From assembly GCA_963930775.1 (NCBI GenBank), contig OZ005702.1, positions 1,736,001-1,800,000 of the forward strand: a stretch of 64,000 nt of DNA, in the 5' to 3' direction. Positions 21,457-34,289 of this stretch are shown one piece after another; the stretch's first letter is position 1; every line of letters begins with the position of its first letter. Under the pieces are notes generated by a model. That model was given only the letters and a program-made list of their open reading frames with translations. It was not told where the DNA came from and searched no databases. The translations under genes were made by a program, and so were the position numbers. The DNA is from Cliona cf. orientalis. Its lineage: Eukaryota > Porifera > Demospongiae > Clionaida > Clionaidae.

Positions 21457-23405
21457 AGACTGAAACTCACAGACAGTGGGGTTGGTCAGTGACTCTGCTA
21501 GCTTCTTGTCTCTAAGGTAGCCTGGCCACACATGGTCGTCAAAGTAACCAGGTGGATCTCCTATGCTACCATAGTCTCTACACCTGTTAAAAAATGAAAC
21601 TCTAGGCATATAAAATATTCATTCTCAATAGTCATAAAAATAAATAAGGCTGACTAACGGTTCTGTTGGTACACACATACCTTCTTCTTTGGCTGCTCGT
21701 GTCATAGTCGATGGTGATAAAGAATGCAGCTTGAAGGAGGGACCTCAATTCACTGTTAGTGCGTTAGTGTGTTCGGGTACAAGCATGCAAGAGTTACATA
21801 GAGTTACATAATAACAAAACCTCCGATAATTCAAAGTATACATACTCTTTACAGGTTAGACCAGGCCAAAAGGTACACTTCCTATTGTAACTACCAAAAG
21901 TCATTCAAATTTGTTAATAATCGGTTCTGTTACACTGCAATTTGAAATGGAAACTTTGAAATACATTTACATGCAGCCACTAGCACACAGCTGTGCAGCA
22001 CATGCACATCACACTAATCACACTACACAAATACTATGATTGTGAACAACAGGATGCTGGGTGATAGTAATCATTCACCAAGCCCCCAGTTTCTCATCAT
22101 AATTAACCTAGCTAGGTGATTGATAATGACAATTATAGCTATAGTTAGCCCCTAGCTGCAGGCTCCAGGATGTTTTTCAATGTGGAATCCGGGGATAAGG
22201 CTGGTACATACATACAATGTATAGATCTATGGGCTTATTGTACCGATTAGGGGACAGGGTCTGTTACAATTAAGTATTAGATTTCCAATTCGTCTTGACT
22301 TGTGATTAGTTAATAGGTGTAATAATCTGCTACATGCAGGATTATTACTAGTCCCTGATCAGTGACAGGACTCCATGCATGGCTAAACTTCATATTTGGT
22401 AGGGAAGTAGGCAGGAAATAAAACTGGTAGCGTATGTAAATATTAACATTATATTTTGTGGGGAAATACAAAAAATTGTCTGTTGGTAGGGAAGTAAATT
22501 TGTCAGGAATGTATGCTTGTTAATAACCCTTAATAATTAACCACATATGCTGTCATAATATATGTACATGTATGTACTAGTTTTGGCTAGTGATGTTGCC
22601 AAATCAAAACTTAATATCCTGCTAATCTACATGTAAATCCAAGCTGAAATTTGGACCAAAATATTGATATCCCATATCCCTTATTTGTTTAACTTGTAAT
22701 TTTATTGATGACATATTGGGGGCATAGGAGGACATGCATACAAACATTAACTACCATAGACAGATAGGTGGACTACCCTGTGTTACACATGACAACTACA
22801 GGGGGAAGTGATGTACTTAAACTTCTAGGATCCTTGGATCTGTCTCAAATAGAATGTGCACACACGAACTGGTAGTGGAACTTCCTGTGCTTATGTAAGT
22901 ATGACGTACATGCTATAGAGGAAGTGATTCAGAACTGTGTTAGGATGCTCAGCTCGTGTAGTAGTCCGCTATAGCTAGCCATCAAAGAGTGGAAGCCATG
23001 CATAAATATATATGCAACGTGGTCGACTGTTTTGACTAAAAGTGCTTGGCAAGCAGTTACCTTAGGGCTACAATTATTTGCGGGTACAAATATTAGCGGA
23101 TTTTTGAAATAGTGCGTTTAGTGGGTACTCATTTTAGCGATTTTTCAAAATTAACGTTCTATTTATTCGAAAATGTTGAAAATTTTAATATTCGTGGGTA
23201 CAAATATTAGCGAAAATCGGATAAATCGCTAATTTCGCTAAATTTAGTACCCACAAACAAAAGTGTCCTTAAGGTAGGTCGATCAATACTGTGTAAGTCA
23301 TCATCCAAAATACTACTAACAGCTCATCAAACTCTCCTCCCTAGCTCTCTCTCTCTCAAGCCCCTCCCTCTCACCCACCCACCCACCCCCATTAATATAG
23401 TATCG

Positions 23406-23443
<38 letters not shown>

Positions 23444-25356
23444 TACATGCGTAACCTGTACTACGTATCGTTACCACACAACATCTGTATACCCCCACCT
23501 GAGTGCCCATTTGTGTATACATATGAGGTTAAACAAACCACGCATCAATACCAAGGTGCAAGCCTGCATGAGACCTAGCTAAGCCACTGATCAGGCCACA
23601 CTGCTGGAGCCAGCTAGCCTAGCTGCACCCATGACCCTGCACTCTCCTCTCTCCCCACACCATGCATCTGTACACCCACTCAGCTGACAAGACATCAAAA
23701 GGCCCAATGAATTTCAGATATTCATGAGTGATGCCCTTCACACCTAGCACCGGCCTACAGGCTCAAGCACATATAGGCTCAATTGAATGGCAGATAATAT
23801 TTAATTTTGCAGCACCCCTATAGCCTGAAAGTTCCATAATCAAAGTATCGCTTACATGCATGTGGTTTATCATACCATGAAACCAAGCTACTGAAGTCAA
23901 GGGTCAACTAAACCCCTATACGTACATGTACCATAATTATCTTCACTGTATAAAGATCGAATAGAAGTGCATGCAACCATCAATATGGAGCAACAATAAA
24001 AGCCGTGCACATCCGCTAAAAGGTGTTACTAAGAGCTCTCAATAACCTGACAAGTTACTGACAATCTCTATGAAGACTACATTTAATTTGTACACATCAA
24101 CACATACAAGTTCTGATGCATTATAATATGACGTGCACAAGTAATGCCTTAACTTAAAGAAGCAAAGTTTCAGCAGCTTTTTGATCAAGGGCTCAAGTCA
24201 CATGCAACATGTTACACTACCATAGAAACGCTGCCATGGAAATCCCAGGGAAGCTGTCAAAAGCGAGTGACATAACGATTATATGTGTAGCTATACCATG
24301 GAAACGGCACCACTCATGATCATTCTTTCCTGTGCGCAATCTCAGCTTATGTTTAGTCTATTTTGTACATAGATAGCATGCTATTTCCCTTGTAAGGCCA
24401 TGGGTAGGTCAGTCGCGCTCAGCTCATATGATCGACTGCGCTAGCGCTAATGCACGTTATTCACGATCACAAGGTGCAATATCACGACACACGGCATGTG
24501 CACAATGAATTGCTTTACGTCTACAGCACACTCCATGGAAACCCTTGTAAACACAGACACATGCTCACTACCAGATATTATTTCTAGATATATATGGAGC
24601 TCCATGGGCCCTGCAATTTAAATCTCATGCACCCTTCCTCCTTTCACTCCGCCCCCAGCCCCACTATCTCCAGTCAAAAAATCCCTCCCTTTTCCATCTT
24701 ATTTCTGGCTCCAGAGCTACTGACTCCTCAATTAGTCTACTTTTTTTCTATATGTATATATCTACCAAGCTTGTGCTAGCTATGCTATATCTTATACATG
24801 TGTGCAGTGATACGTTCTCTGTAATGTTCTGAGAATTTGCAATTCTTTGGTATAATATTATTATGATTACAAACATAAATACACGATAATTTTATAATTA
24901 TTATTGTAAGCCTTACGCCTTCACACTCCCCCTCCCCCCTCCACCCCAAAGAAACTCCATGGACCAAGGTCAAGGTTAGCATGAATTATTATTATTATTG
25001 AGCATGTTCATCACCTGCTGTATTCATGTACACCACATAAACCTATGCAACTCACCATAACATTCATTACCCACTAGTTTGAACTGAGATTCATGGCTAT
25101 ATCATACATGAGTGAAGAATATTCATGGACAATTAGATATGGGAATAATCCAGGCCAGGCCATGTACAAGAAATTTGGCAAACAGCTACATATGTTATAT
25201 GAGGTTATGTGTATGTGTTTATTATGACTATCATTTCGATATTCACTCAAAAAAGGTCACCTTTAAAATTTTATCACTGCATTTCGAAACTCCAAGTATG
25301 TAAACATGTGCGTGCACACCCTTTTATATATGCTGTACAGCAGTATCCTCCTGTAC

Positions 25357-25427
<71 letters not shown>

Positions 25428-27337
25428 CCTCCCTCTCTCTCCCTCTCTCTCTCCCTCTCTCTCTCTCTCTCTCCAATCCCCCCTCTCTTTCTCTATGCAG
25501 TCAATCACATGCACACCAAAGATTATACTTTATAGCTGAGCAACTGGACCACAGAGGCTAGATTCTAAGAAGAGGATTAATCATCAAAACCAATGATGAT
25601 GCAATTGGTATCTTTTCCCCATGCATGATTCACCACTCACATGATGATCAAATTACAAAGCAAACACTGATGGCAATCCTAACATCTGAATTATGAGACC
25701 ACAGCTCAATTAATGACTCATGCAACATACCAAGTGGATTGCTTCACATTGACAAGTCATATGAACAATATGGATTGCAAAATTAATTAATGCATAATCA
25801 GCACAATATTCTGTGCTAAAAATGTTCAATTTTTGACTAATATTAATTTTTGTGGCAAAATCTTTCCTAAAACTTGCATGTATATTATTATCATCATACT
25901 TAGCTGTCATCATCCAGCTGGTATAAGCCAGGCATGCTTTGATAAAATTATGAAACCAGCAGGTGTGTCCATATGCATGGTACAGTGAAGCTCTATAGGG
26001 ATGCAGGTACATACAGGGTACAATCAGGAAGCTTCAAGGCTTTGGCCCCAGCCACATATAGCACACATCAACAGTGTGGGTAACCTTTCCCTCCATATAA
26101 AATATTATAAGCCCTACACCACTACTAAGTGGTTAATGACACAGTTTATATATATTCATCTCTGATAAAGCTGGAGCCAGAGATATGCCACTCATTGTGG
26201 GGCTACTGCTTCAGAAGGAAGGTGCCTAGCGCCTGTGCCCAAGCTGGCTGGACAATGAAAGGACACTAATGGAGGGCAGGTCATCAGGTGCAATCCCATC
26301 AGAGCAGCCTTTCACTAAGGGTGCACTACAAGGGTGATGGTATATCTACAAGGATTGTACAATTAGCATGGAATGCTATCTCAGTTGCTAGGCTATATAT
26401 ACCTGCAGGTCCCATTCCCAGTTTTCATAATGTGGATTTTGATGATATTATCAGGCCTGGGGATGTATGTACTCTTGCTTCATGCACCAAGAATGCACCA
26501 GCTGTAACTAAAAGGTGCAATTATTATCAGCATAAGACTGACCTACATTCCCTGACCCTTTCCTTTTAATGTCCTAAAGTTCAATTCACTCAGCTAGGTC
26601 AGCCCCACTCCCAAGCTATTATCTAAAAAGACTACACCAACGGAATGTGGCAATTGGTTACTTCTGCATTTGATGTGCACTCAGGAATAATTAGTATTAT
26701 TGAGCCAACTGGCTGTAGGTGGGGAGAGCAGGGGAATCCATTAACGCACTCAGCTGGTCAGCTGCTAGTCAAAACCAACTATCATTGATCATGAGGATAC
26801 AGCTACAATTTTGGTCAGTGACAACCGATGAAGCATTTTTTTGGGCGAGGCTACGTATGACACCGGTATTATAGTGATGGATGTATTGGGTGGCTTCAAT
26901 AAGGGCTTTTAATTAAAATGAAATGGAGAGGTGGGAGGGTAGTAGTTGGTGCTGTCGGCATGCATTTAAAAAATCCATTCTATTCTGTAGTACACACATT
27001 TGCATTAAAAGTTTATCTCGTTATTCGTGAGTGCACTCTACCTGACCTAATATTGAGAATCATTGTGCCCTCAACGATGATCAAATGTCTCAGAGTGGTC
27101 AAGGGATCAGTAGAAGTAGAAGTAGCAGTAGCAGTAGCGGTAGTGGTGGCAGTAGAGGGAGACGACATCAATGGCTGTGGTGCCTGTTCATCATGTGGCT
27201 GTTGTCCGGTAGCTGTAGTAGCACATGTACAGACTTTGCAGAGGTCACGAGGACCTTGCATTGCCTTTTTGACAGACTGCATAAGCTTTCCGGCGTCTAG
27301 TGATTCTGGTACTGTGTGTACGTGTGTGTGTGTGTGT

Positions 27338-27383
<46 letters not shown>

Positions 27384-30300
27384 CCATTACCATATAGATG
27401 ATCATAATTGTGCGGGTCACTGGCCTACAAGCAAGTTGCAAAACCCTAATTGGGATGCATTCGATCATGCATCTCCAATTAAGGTCTTGTAATTACTGCA
27501 CATTGCTAAGCTAGGTGATCACATAATTGGGGCGAGCCTGAGCGAACCCCACATAAACGGTACAGCTGTGCGCGAATTTTATATTATCATATATTATTAT
27601 GGTACGTCGGTCACGCAAAATTATATATCCCAGCGATGCTCTCTATGGACATAAACGCGAAATATTCTATTGCGCATTCTCATACGATACACCTGGGACA
27701 CAGGCCATATATCAGCTGTTATAATTTAGTGAATTGCAAATTTACACTTGTGCTTGTATTGATCAAGCAAGCTACTGTACCGCAGGCTCAAAAAGGAGGA
27801 GAGAGAGCGAGACAGAGCTCGTCGTCAGCTCAACAGTGCAAGGACCAGCTAAGAACGCGATCAAGATAGACGTGCTACTCACTGACTCTGACAACAGGGG
27901 CAGCTAAAATTTTATTGCCTGTTGGCACTGTCACTGAGGACTCGGATAGCTAGAAACTGCGTGGAGGGGACTGTATCACGGCACTATGAGACTGTCTTTC
28001 ATTGTCTGCTTGAATCTGTCAGTGGTCTTCACGAATCTATCGTGCTATGGCTTTATTAACGCCTTGTTTTCGAGTTGCAGCTACTGAGAGACTTTCCAAG
28101 GCTCAGCTCAGGCTCGCCCCAAACAGGCCCTGCATGACACTAGTAATATTATTTGCTCATACACGCCCACACAATATGGACTATTTTGCACTTTCAGCAC
28201 TTCAGTAATGTATTATGTATACAGACAGTTCTATAGGGAGGGGGAAACAACCCGGGTATGTTTCAGAGGGGGAATCTGACCAAGCTTACATATTAATATG
28301 GACATACATTACCATAATATTTTTTATTCCACCTTGGAATCTGCAATATTTGGGCATTGGTATATACGTGCACATAGGTAGGCTCTAGAGGTACATGTAC
28401 AATGTATGTGCTGGCTATGATCACACACTACACCTACTCATATACATGCATGGTCTATGCATATAATAATTGCATAATAATGTTATTACTATGCAATCTG
28501 TCTGGGGAATATCTACAGTAACACTGTCAAGCACAATGTACATGTACATCCTGCATAAAGCAGCTGTCGTTTGTTATCGTGGAAACGAATCAAAAGGGTG
28601 GAGTTTCAGTCCAGCAACAGCTACTAGCTAGAGAAGCTACCAGAACACTGTTAGACTAACAGCTCAAGGTACATACACGGTAAGTTAAAGGTTTAGCTCA
28701 ATTGAGAAGCAGTCTATAGAGATGGAAATTGAAGCCATGGCAGCTGCACGGTACAGATCTATAGGTCAACTAGCTAGCCAAACTCAGGAAGGAACTGAAG
28801 TTCGTAGCTACAGCTGGTACTGTACATAGCAGGTGTGCTAATATAACAGACGAGTTTACACAATTCCTTGACTTAACTTCCATGCATACAGAGTCCAGTG
28901 TGTGGGAATATACACATTTTCACATACACAAACACACAATAATATAATTGCATCATTCTGATACATACATAATGTGTATAACATCATGTGCATGTATGCA
29001 TATACCCTAATATGTACAAATAGGCAGATTCACGGACGATACTGATGTCCAAAAAACACTAACTTTTCAGGATTCTGTTATCCCATATCTTGCACACACA
29101 ATGCAATATCATACATACACACACGTACATTCGTGTATTGCACACTCACACACACTTCAGTTCTGCACATGGCGCCGGGAGCTGGTAGTGCATGGCGAAA
29201 ATGTGCTAATTATTAATCAAAGCCCCCAGATCTAGACTCATCTGTAGATTCCTATCAATCCCTATGGCCTCCTTCTGAGTCTCTCCCCTCCCCCTTGTCT
29301 CTCCACCCTATCTCTCTCTCTCTTCTCTTCCCCCCTCCCTCCTCTCTTTTCTCCCTCTCCTCTAGATCTCCCCCCCCCTCTCTCTCTCTAAATACATATG
29401 TACCATTCCCACATCAGAAGGATTGATGCTAACTCCCTTTAATTTAACTTAATGTGGTTATGGTAAGTTCAAATCATCACCATGAGAATTAATAATTAGA
29501 TTTCCATGAAAAAAATGTTAATGCAATACACATACTGAAATTTCATACAACAAATATTATACTATAGAAATTACTAATAATATTATTTAATTTTGGCTTA
29601 CCATCCCAGAGGTAGTTCCCCTCCTGGCTTTGTGGAATATGAGCAATGTCCTAGGCATGCAGGAGAGAGGAAGATACCAACATTCAACCATTCAAGCATA
29701 ATAATAATATTATTATTATAAGTGTAGCAGGGGGGTTATTAATAATTGTACATGATAAATAGGCTGACCTATGAGGGACAGTTTATGTTGTCATAAGCAG
29801 TTTCTATATGTCACAGTACAACTGAAACTAGCAGGCAATTTCAATTCCAATTCTTGTTTCCCTAGCTGATGGAGTAGCAAAAAATCAATTATAATGATTA
29901 CAACTTCTTGGCAATATTTAATATCAGCACACATGCACACTCATCTGCACTCACCAGACATAGACAGTTAAATCGTGTCAGTACAACACAAGTACATGTA
30001 TACAATTTATGTATACAGTGTACATGTGTATATATACCCTATAAAAATAACAATTGCAAACACAATGTCTTCACAACATGTACAAATGAGCGATGAAGCA
30101 ATGTGGAAAGCGTTGGATAATTACTTTGTGAATCACATTCAAACACACACACACACACAAGGGCTGTAGTTAAGACTATTAGTTCAAGACATAACAAAGA
30201 AACTCACTACAGTTCAGGGAGCCCACCTATAGTCATTTTTATTATTGTGGTCCTTGTAAGTTATGCTTGTTAATGTGGGCATACTATAATATTATTTTTG

Positions 30301-31072
30301 TAAGGTGACAGTTCTCAAGGGGCATATAATGTTATCATGAAAGTTGATATAGTTATTTACTCTAAGAAAGGGGGGGAGGAAGAGAGAGAGGGAGGAGGAA
30401 GGGAGAGAGAGACGGACAGACAGAGAGAGCAACAGCAACAAGCAATAGATCTACACAAACTACACTGAAAGCACAAACTCGTAGATATGTTTATTTTTTT
30501 CCAGACTCTAGGGAATACGAGGAAACAGAATGCACACTCAAACAAAAAAAAATTGGGAAGTTTTTACAGCGGATATCAAAACTTGGGAAACATTACATCC
30601 ACACTTAACTTCCCCATTCATGGAAATAAAGTTGGTGGAGGCCCGGGCTGGGATGTGGCATTGCAATTGAGCTGGGCTGGTCTGGCCTTTTACGTTAATG
30701 ACCTCACTGGAATGGAATCCCTTGATATTCAATATGTGGTTAGATCGGCTAATATATGGCAGGATATGCAGCATGGCATGGCACCCCAGCAACTGTTGCA
30801 CCACAGTCACTCACCCTGTAGAAATCATCCTGGTGTATGGTAATGGAGTGGGGGAATTTTTCACAGAGGTAGTTGGCTAGCGAGCTCTTCCCACTGCAAC
30901 TTCCTCTACGTGGAGGTGTGTGTGTGCATGTGCAGTGGTCAGTGAGGGGGCTGCATGCATGTTGTTTAGCCTAGCTAGTGATCACCGTATTTCTAGGAGC
31001 TAGAGAAAGAAAGTGAATGTGCATGCATGTGCATGACATAAATAGAGGAGATAGGGCCCCCCCCCCCCCCCC

Positions 31073-31117
<45 letters not shown>

Positions 31118-31647
31118 CCCCTCTCTCTAGCTCTCTCTCTAGCACTCTGTCTGTCTAGAGATGGGGAAAGAGGGGGAGAGGAGAATTTTGCTTGGCATGA
31201 TAAAACCCTAAGCTCTGTACTCCCACACCCACACTCCCCACAGCAGCACACCAGGCACCAGCCCCTGACCTATAATCACACTGCGCAGTATACATTGTGG
31301 GGTCAGGGGACACATTAAAATACATAGTTGTGGGTCCAGATTGCTTGAGAGTGTCCTCTGTCTGTACTTCCTGTCCTGGATGAAAGCCCACAAGGTACAT
31401 CACTAAAAGAGCAGGCAGTAAAGGAGATCAATGGTGTAACATGACAGGGTACAAACAAACAGTACTGCAACATAGCTAGGTGCCTGACACTAATTATTTT
31501 AGCATAGTGGAATGGTGTACCCATATATGGAAGCAAAAATAAAGAGACCCCTATACTAGCTCACCCACTGATGCCTATCACTGATACTTCATCCTCAAAC
31601 TGAAGCTGTGTTGAGGTACTGCCGAGGTCAGCAGGAATTGTAGCCAT
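20070..31647 (-). CDS. NMRK1: Nicotinamide riboside kinase
   Basis: Seven exons: 31647-31565, 30905-30815, 29650-29602, 27311-27047, 21752-21681, 21583-21471, 20152-20070. Phases agree, giving 251 residues (human NMRK1 199). The enzyme phosphorylates nicotinamide riboside to NMN in NAD salvage. Visible: Walker A GISGGSCSGKSS (exons 1-2 junction), HQDDFYR (substrate-binding Asp pair), YLWDVPESLD, LIIVEGTMILN (Walker B-like strand with Glu), RRR lid at exons 5-6, and PPGYFDDHVWPGYL, the family signature. About 45 extra residues in exon 4 form a linker with a run of Thr/Ala/Ser (TATTTATATATSTSTD) between the VPESLD helix and the IIVEG strand. Introns 3 and 4 are 2.3 and 5.3 kb, unusually long here, and carry microsatellites and MITEs. 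NMRK1 versus NMRK2 cannot be separated. Confidence 0.92.
21369..21453. repeat. (GA)n microsatellite
   Basis: About 42 GA units directly downstream (in gene sense) of the exon-6 donor of NMRK. Confidence 0.95.
23060..23274. mobile_element. MITE, 215 bp, TA-flanked, CCTTA termini
   Basis: Arms beginning TACCTTAGGG and ending CCTTAAGGTA continue inward with GCGGGTACAAATATTAGCG versus its diverged complement. TA at both ends suggests a Tc1/mariner-type target duplication. Confidence 0.7.
25363..25472. repeat. (CT)n microsatellite tract
   Basis: Interrupted CT/CCCT repeat in NMRK intron 4; its translations (Leu-Ser or Glu-Arg runs) are artefacts. Confidence 0.95.
27318..27381. repeat. (GT)n microsatellite
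   Basis: Lies immediately upstream (in gene sense, as CA) of the acceptor of NMRK exon 4. Confidence 0.95.
27525..28124. mobile_element. TIR element, about 600 bp, TTGGGGCGAGCCTGAGC termini
   Basis: TTGGGGCGAGCCTGAGC near 27527 is matched by GCTCAGGCTCGCCCCAA ending near 28123, in NMRK intron 3. No convincing target duplication seen and no protein inside. Probable non-autonomous transposon. Confidence 0.6.
31058..31143. repeat. Poly-C run plus CT-rich tract
   Basis: About 14-16 C followed by interrupted CT repeats in NMRK intron 1. Confidence 0.9.
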
Positions 31648-31703
31648 TTCCTTTCACTTTCATCCAAGAATTGCAGGTCTACAAGTACAGTACAGCACCT
31701 GGG

Positions 31704-31789
<86 letters not shown>

Positions 31790-32266
31790 ACTTGTATAAC
31801 CATTATCACAGTTTTACACATCTTTGATGTACGGATAGCATAAAGGTGATGGCCCTGGTGCCTTCTGGAACATCTTTGAAAATTGCCACGTAGACGGAAG
31901 CGACATGCACGCGCGTACGCGTCAGCTGATGCAATTCCCACTGCAATTTTGCGGTTTGTCGCGTACTGTTTGAGGTTTGTAATTACATGCGGAAGTAGCG
32001 GTTGTCGTATACGTATAAAAGCAAAGGCTGCAGATCGCCGCAGCTTAGTGATTCTCGAAGAAGAGAAGCAGCGAAAAGCGCATTTTGGAGATTCAGGTAA
32101 TAGTTGCCGCGTGAGTGAGGGCAGCGAATCCTGGAGCTCGAAGTGAAGTGAAGCTAGAATTGAAGAAAATTCCAAAACCACTCAATCTGTGTCGAAGAAC
32201 CGTGCGATTTTATCTCTGATTCCAAACTTTTATATCGTTAGTAGATCTGATCATCACTTATTAGCC
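31648..32266. promoter_or_regulatory. Divergent NMRK / LARP6 promoter region with (GA)40
   Basis: The start codons of NMRK (minus) and LARP6 (plus) are 619 bp apart, head to head. The interval holds an uninterrupted GA repeat (about 31708-31788) and CG-containing sequence around 31890-32060, as expected for leaders and a shared promoter. No TATA box is evident. Confidence 0.6.
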
Positions 32267-33784
32267 ATGGAAACCGTCAACACTACTACAAGCGATTTTC
32301 AATCTGACAACGCCAACCAGAAGCTATTCTGCCCTGGCCTTGGCGGCGAACACGCTAGTACTAGCGTAGTACTCACCGACAGCACAGCCTCTAGCGATTC
32401 GGACGCCGGATACAGCACGCCGGCCGAGAACTTTGCAGACGATGAAGAACACAGCAGAAATAACGGGGCAGCGAAAGTCAAACCGGCCCCTTCATCTTCA
32501 GCGTCGATAAACAAAATAGACCGTAAGGCTGTCACTAGCGGTGTGGTTGAAGTTGTGGTCGAGCCGGAACTTAGCGAGCGAATCATGAAGCAGGTGGAGT
32601 GGTATTTCAGCGACGAGAACCTTCTCAAGGACTCCTTCCTGATGAAGCACATCAACAGAAACAAACAGGGCTACGTCAGCCTCAAGCTAGTTGCCTCCCT
32701 GCGCAAGGTGAAGACCCTGACCAAAGATTGGCAGGCGGTGCTGGTGAGTGTGAGGGATTCCTCACTACTGGCCCTCAACGACGAAGAGACGAAAATCCGT
32801 CGTATTGCCCCGGCACCAAAAGTGGACTATTCCCACGTTTCACGCACCATAATCATCACCAATTACCCCGATTCAGATCCCACTATACATGATATCGAGA
32901 AGCAATTTGGGCGATTTGGCGACGTCACGCTTGTCCGTATGCTCCACCCCGGGCGAGCGATCCCACTCGATGTGAAGCCATGTAAAGAGCAGTTTCCCTC
33001 TCTCGGAAAGGAACTGTGCATCTTGGTCGAGTACGAGAGTGAGGACGGAGCCAAGGTTGCTTTCAGAAAGTTCAACAACCAACAGAGTTGGAGAGATGAC
33101 ATGAAGGTAGATCTCCTCGCAGGAGAGAGAAAGACGGCCGGAACCGGTGATGCCGTTACAAAGGAGGATAAGAAGGAAGACTCTACGAAACCTCATCCCG
33201 AGCCATCGCCAGTGGCAGCTGGTACTGCTGTTGATGGCAAGAAGAAGAGAAAGAAGAGTAACCAGAAATCCTCCTCCCCTGCACAACAATTTCAGCAGCA
33301 ACAGCACCACTTGCAGCAGGCTCAACAGCAAAAGGGGAGATACGGTCGAGAGAAGTCACCCGGACGTTTCTCGAGTAGCGCCACCCCATCCCCTCGTCAA
33401 TCTCGGGACAGCTCCCCAGCTCCTTACCGAAAGTACACCCCTCCAAGCTCCAGCACATCGCCAGATGGCTACAGAAAGCGTTCAGCTGGAGCAAGATACT
33501 CGCCCGAGATGACACGCAGGACCCACCTCCACCCTGATGCACGGAAGGACTATACGAGTGACTCGGGGTTCAGTGCAGGTAGCCGCTCGGCCAGCGAGAG
33601 TCCCAAGAACACACCAGAACCGATAAAGAGATTCTTTTCTGGTGACTTGGCTCCTTCGTGGAGAACATCGGAGAAACACGTCCACGTAAAGGACAGCTTT
33701 GTCATTCGTCAGCCCCATGGGCCAGACGGCACCCAGGGATTCCACAGACGACCAATCCGTATCTCAGTAGAAGCAGCTTGTTGA
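32267..33784 (+). CDS. LARP6: La-related protein 6
   Basis: Single-exon CDS of 505 residues (human LARP6 491) from ATG at 32267; the open frame extends upstream without another ATG. LARP6 binds RNA stem-loops such as collagen mRNA 5' ends and acts in mRNA localisation and translation. La motif at about 100-183 (VEWYFSDENLLKDSFLMKHI, GYVSLKLVASLRKVKTLT); RRM at about 190-275 with FRTIIITNYPDS-like first strand and a longer LARP6-type loop; Lys-, Gln- and Ser-rich linker; C-terminal FVIRQPHGPDGTQGF at about 483-497, the RQPxGPDGTKGF motif of the LARP6 SUZ-C/LSA box. Divergent from NMRK. Neighbours share no pathway. Confidence 0.95.
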   Translation: METVNTTTSDFQSDNANQKLFCPGLGGEHASTSVVLTDSTASSDSDAGYSTPAENFADDEEHSRNNGAAKVKPAPSSSASINKIDRKAVTSGVVEVVVEPELSERIMKQVEWYFSDENLLKDSFLMKHINRNKQGYVSLKLVASLRKVKTLTKDWQAVLVSVRDSSLLALNDEETKIRRIAPAPKVDYSHVSRTIIITNYPDSDPTIHDIEKQFGRFGDVTLVRMLHPGRAIPLDVKPCKEQFPSLGKELCILVEYESEDGAKVAFRKFNNQQSWRDDMKVDLLAGERKTAGTGDAVTKEDKKEDSTKPHPEPSPVAAGTAVDGKKKRKKSNQKSSSPAQQFQQQQHHLQQAQQQKGRYGREKSPGRFSSSATPSPRQSRDSSPAPYRKYTPPSSSTSPDGYRKRSAGARYSPEMTRRTHLHPDARKDYTSDSGFSAGSRSASESPKNTPEPIKRFFSGDLAPSWRTSEKHVHVKDSFVIRQPHGPDGTQGFHRRPIRISVEAAC

Positions 33785-34289
33785 TTGATTTAGTGTAATT
33801 AATTTTAATTTGCCCACTATGTCAATGTACTGTAGATCTCGTGTTTTATTGTTTCATCATTTCAGTGTTTGTGCAAAACGCCAAATCTTCAGTTGATTTT
33901 TTTTTCTCTTTTTATGTTTATGGATCACCTAGTGGTCTCTTGCTGATTCTAAATCAGACCCCATGCAGGTTAATATCACAGAGACAGTTTATTGAATCTT
34001 TTATCACGACAATTTTTCTCATTTTGAGTTTCTCAAATCTGACTTGTACTGTACTGTGTACTGGGTACGTATATTATACGTTTGAATTTCGGCAACAATT
34101 AAACCACATCGCTATTTAAACTATGTAAAATAATTATAAATAATGCATGTACCGTATATAATAATTATTAGCATAATTTGTAATTGTTGCGAAATTCAGT
34201 TCTGCGCATGCGCCAATACAAATTAAATTTCGTGGAAAATTTGACACACCGTAAGCAAATTCCGATATTTAGAACAAACGGTGCTGGAG
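33785..34289. promoter_or_regulatory. LARP6 3' region and FIP-like gene promoter
   Basis: AT-rich 3' UTR, then TTCTGCGCATGCGCCAATA at about 34200-34218, a GCGCATGCGC (NRF1-type) palindrome next to CCAAT, about 75-90 bp before the ATG at 34290. Confidence 0.55.

Larger units (their letters stand above)
21753..27046. other. NMRK intron 4 (5.3 kb)
   Basis: Contains a TIR element (23060-23274), a CA repeat (about 23409-23441) and a CT repeat tract (about 25363-25472). Several short open frames exist, but none has splice signals or a recognisable product. No nested gene is supported. Confidence 0.5.

Noticed and set aside
21369..21470. Long Leu-Ser open frames over GA/CT repeats (also at 25263-25539 and 31660-32181)
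   Set aside because: They are translations of dinucleotide repeats without codon or family support; only adjoining true exons were kept.
26288..26569. 93-codon plus-strand frame in NMRK intron 4
   Set aside because: No splice signals, homology or upstream promoter signal that I can support.
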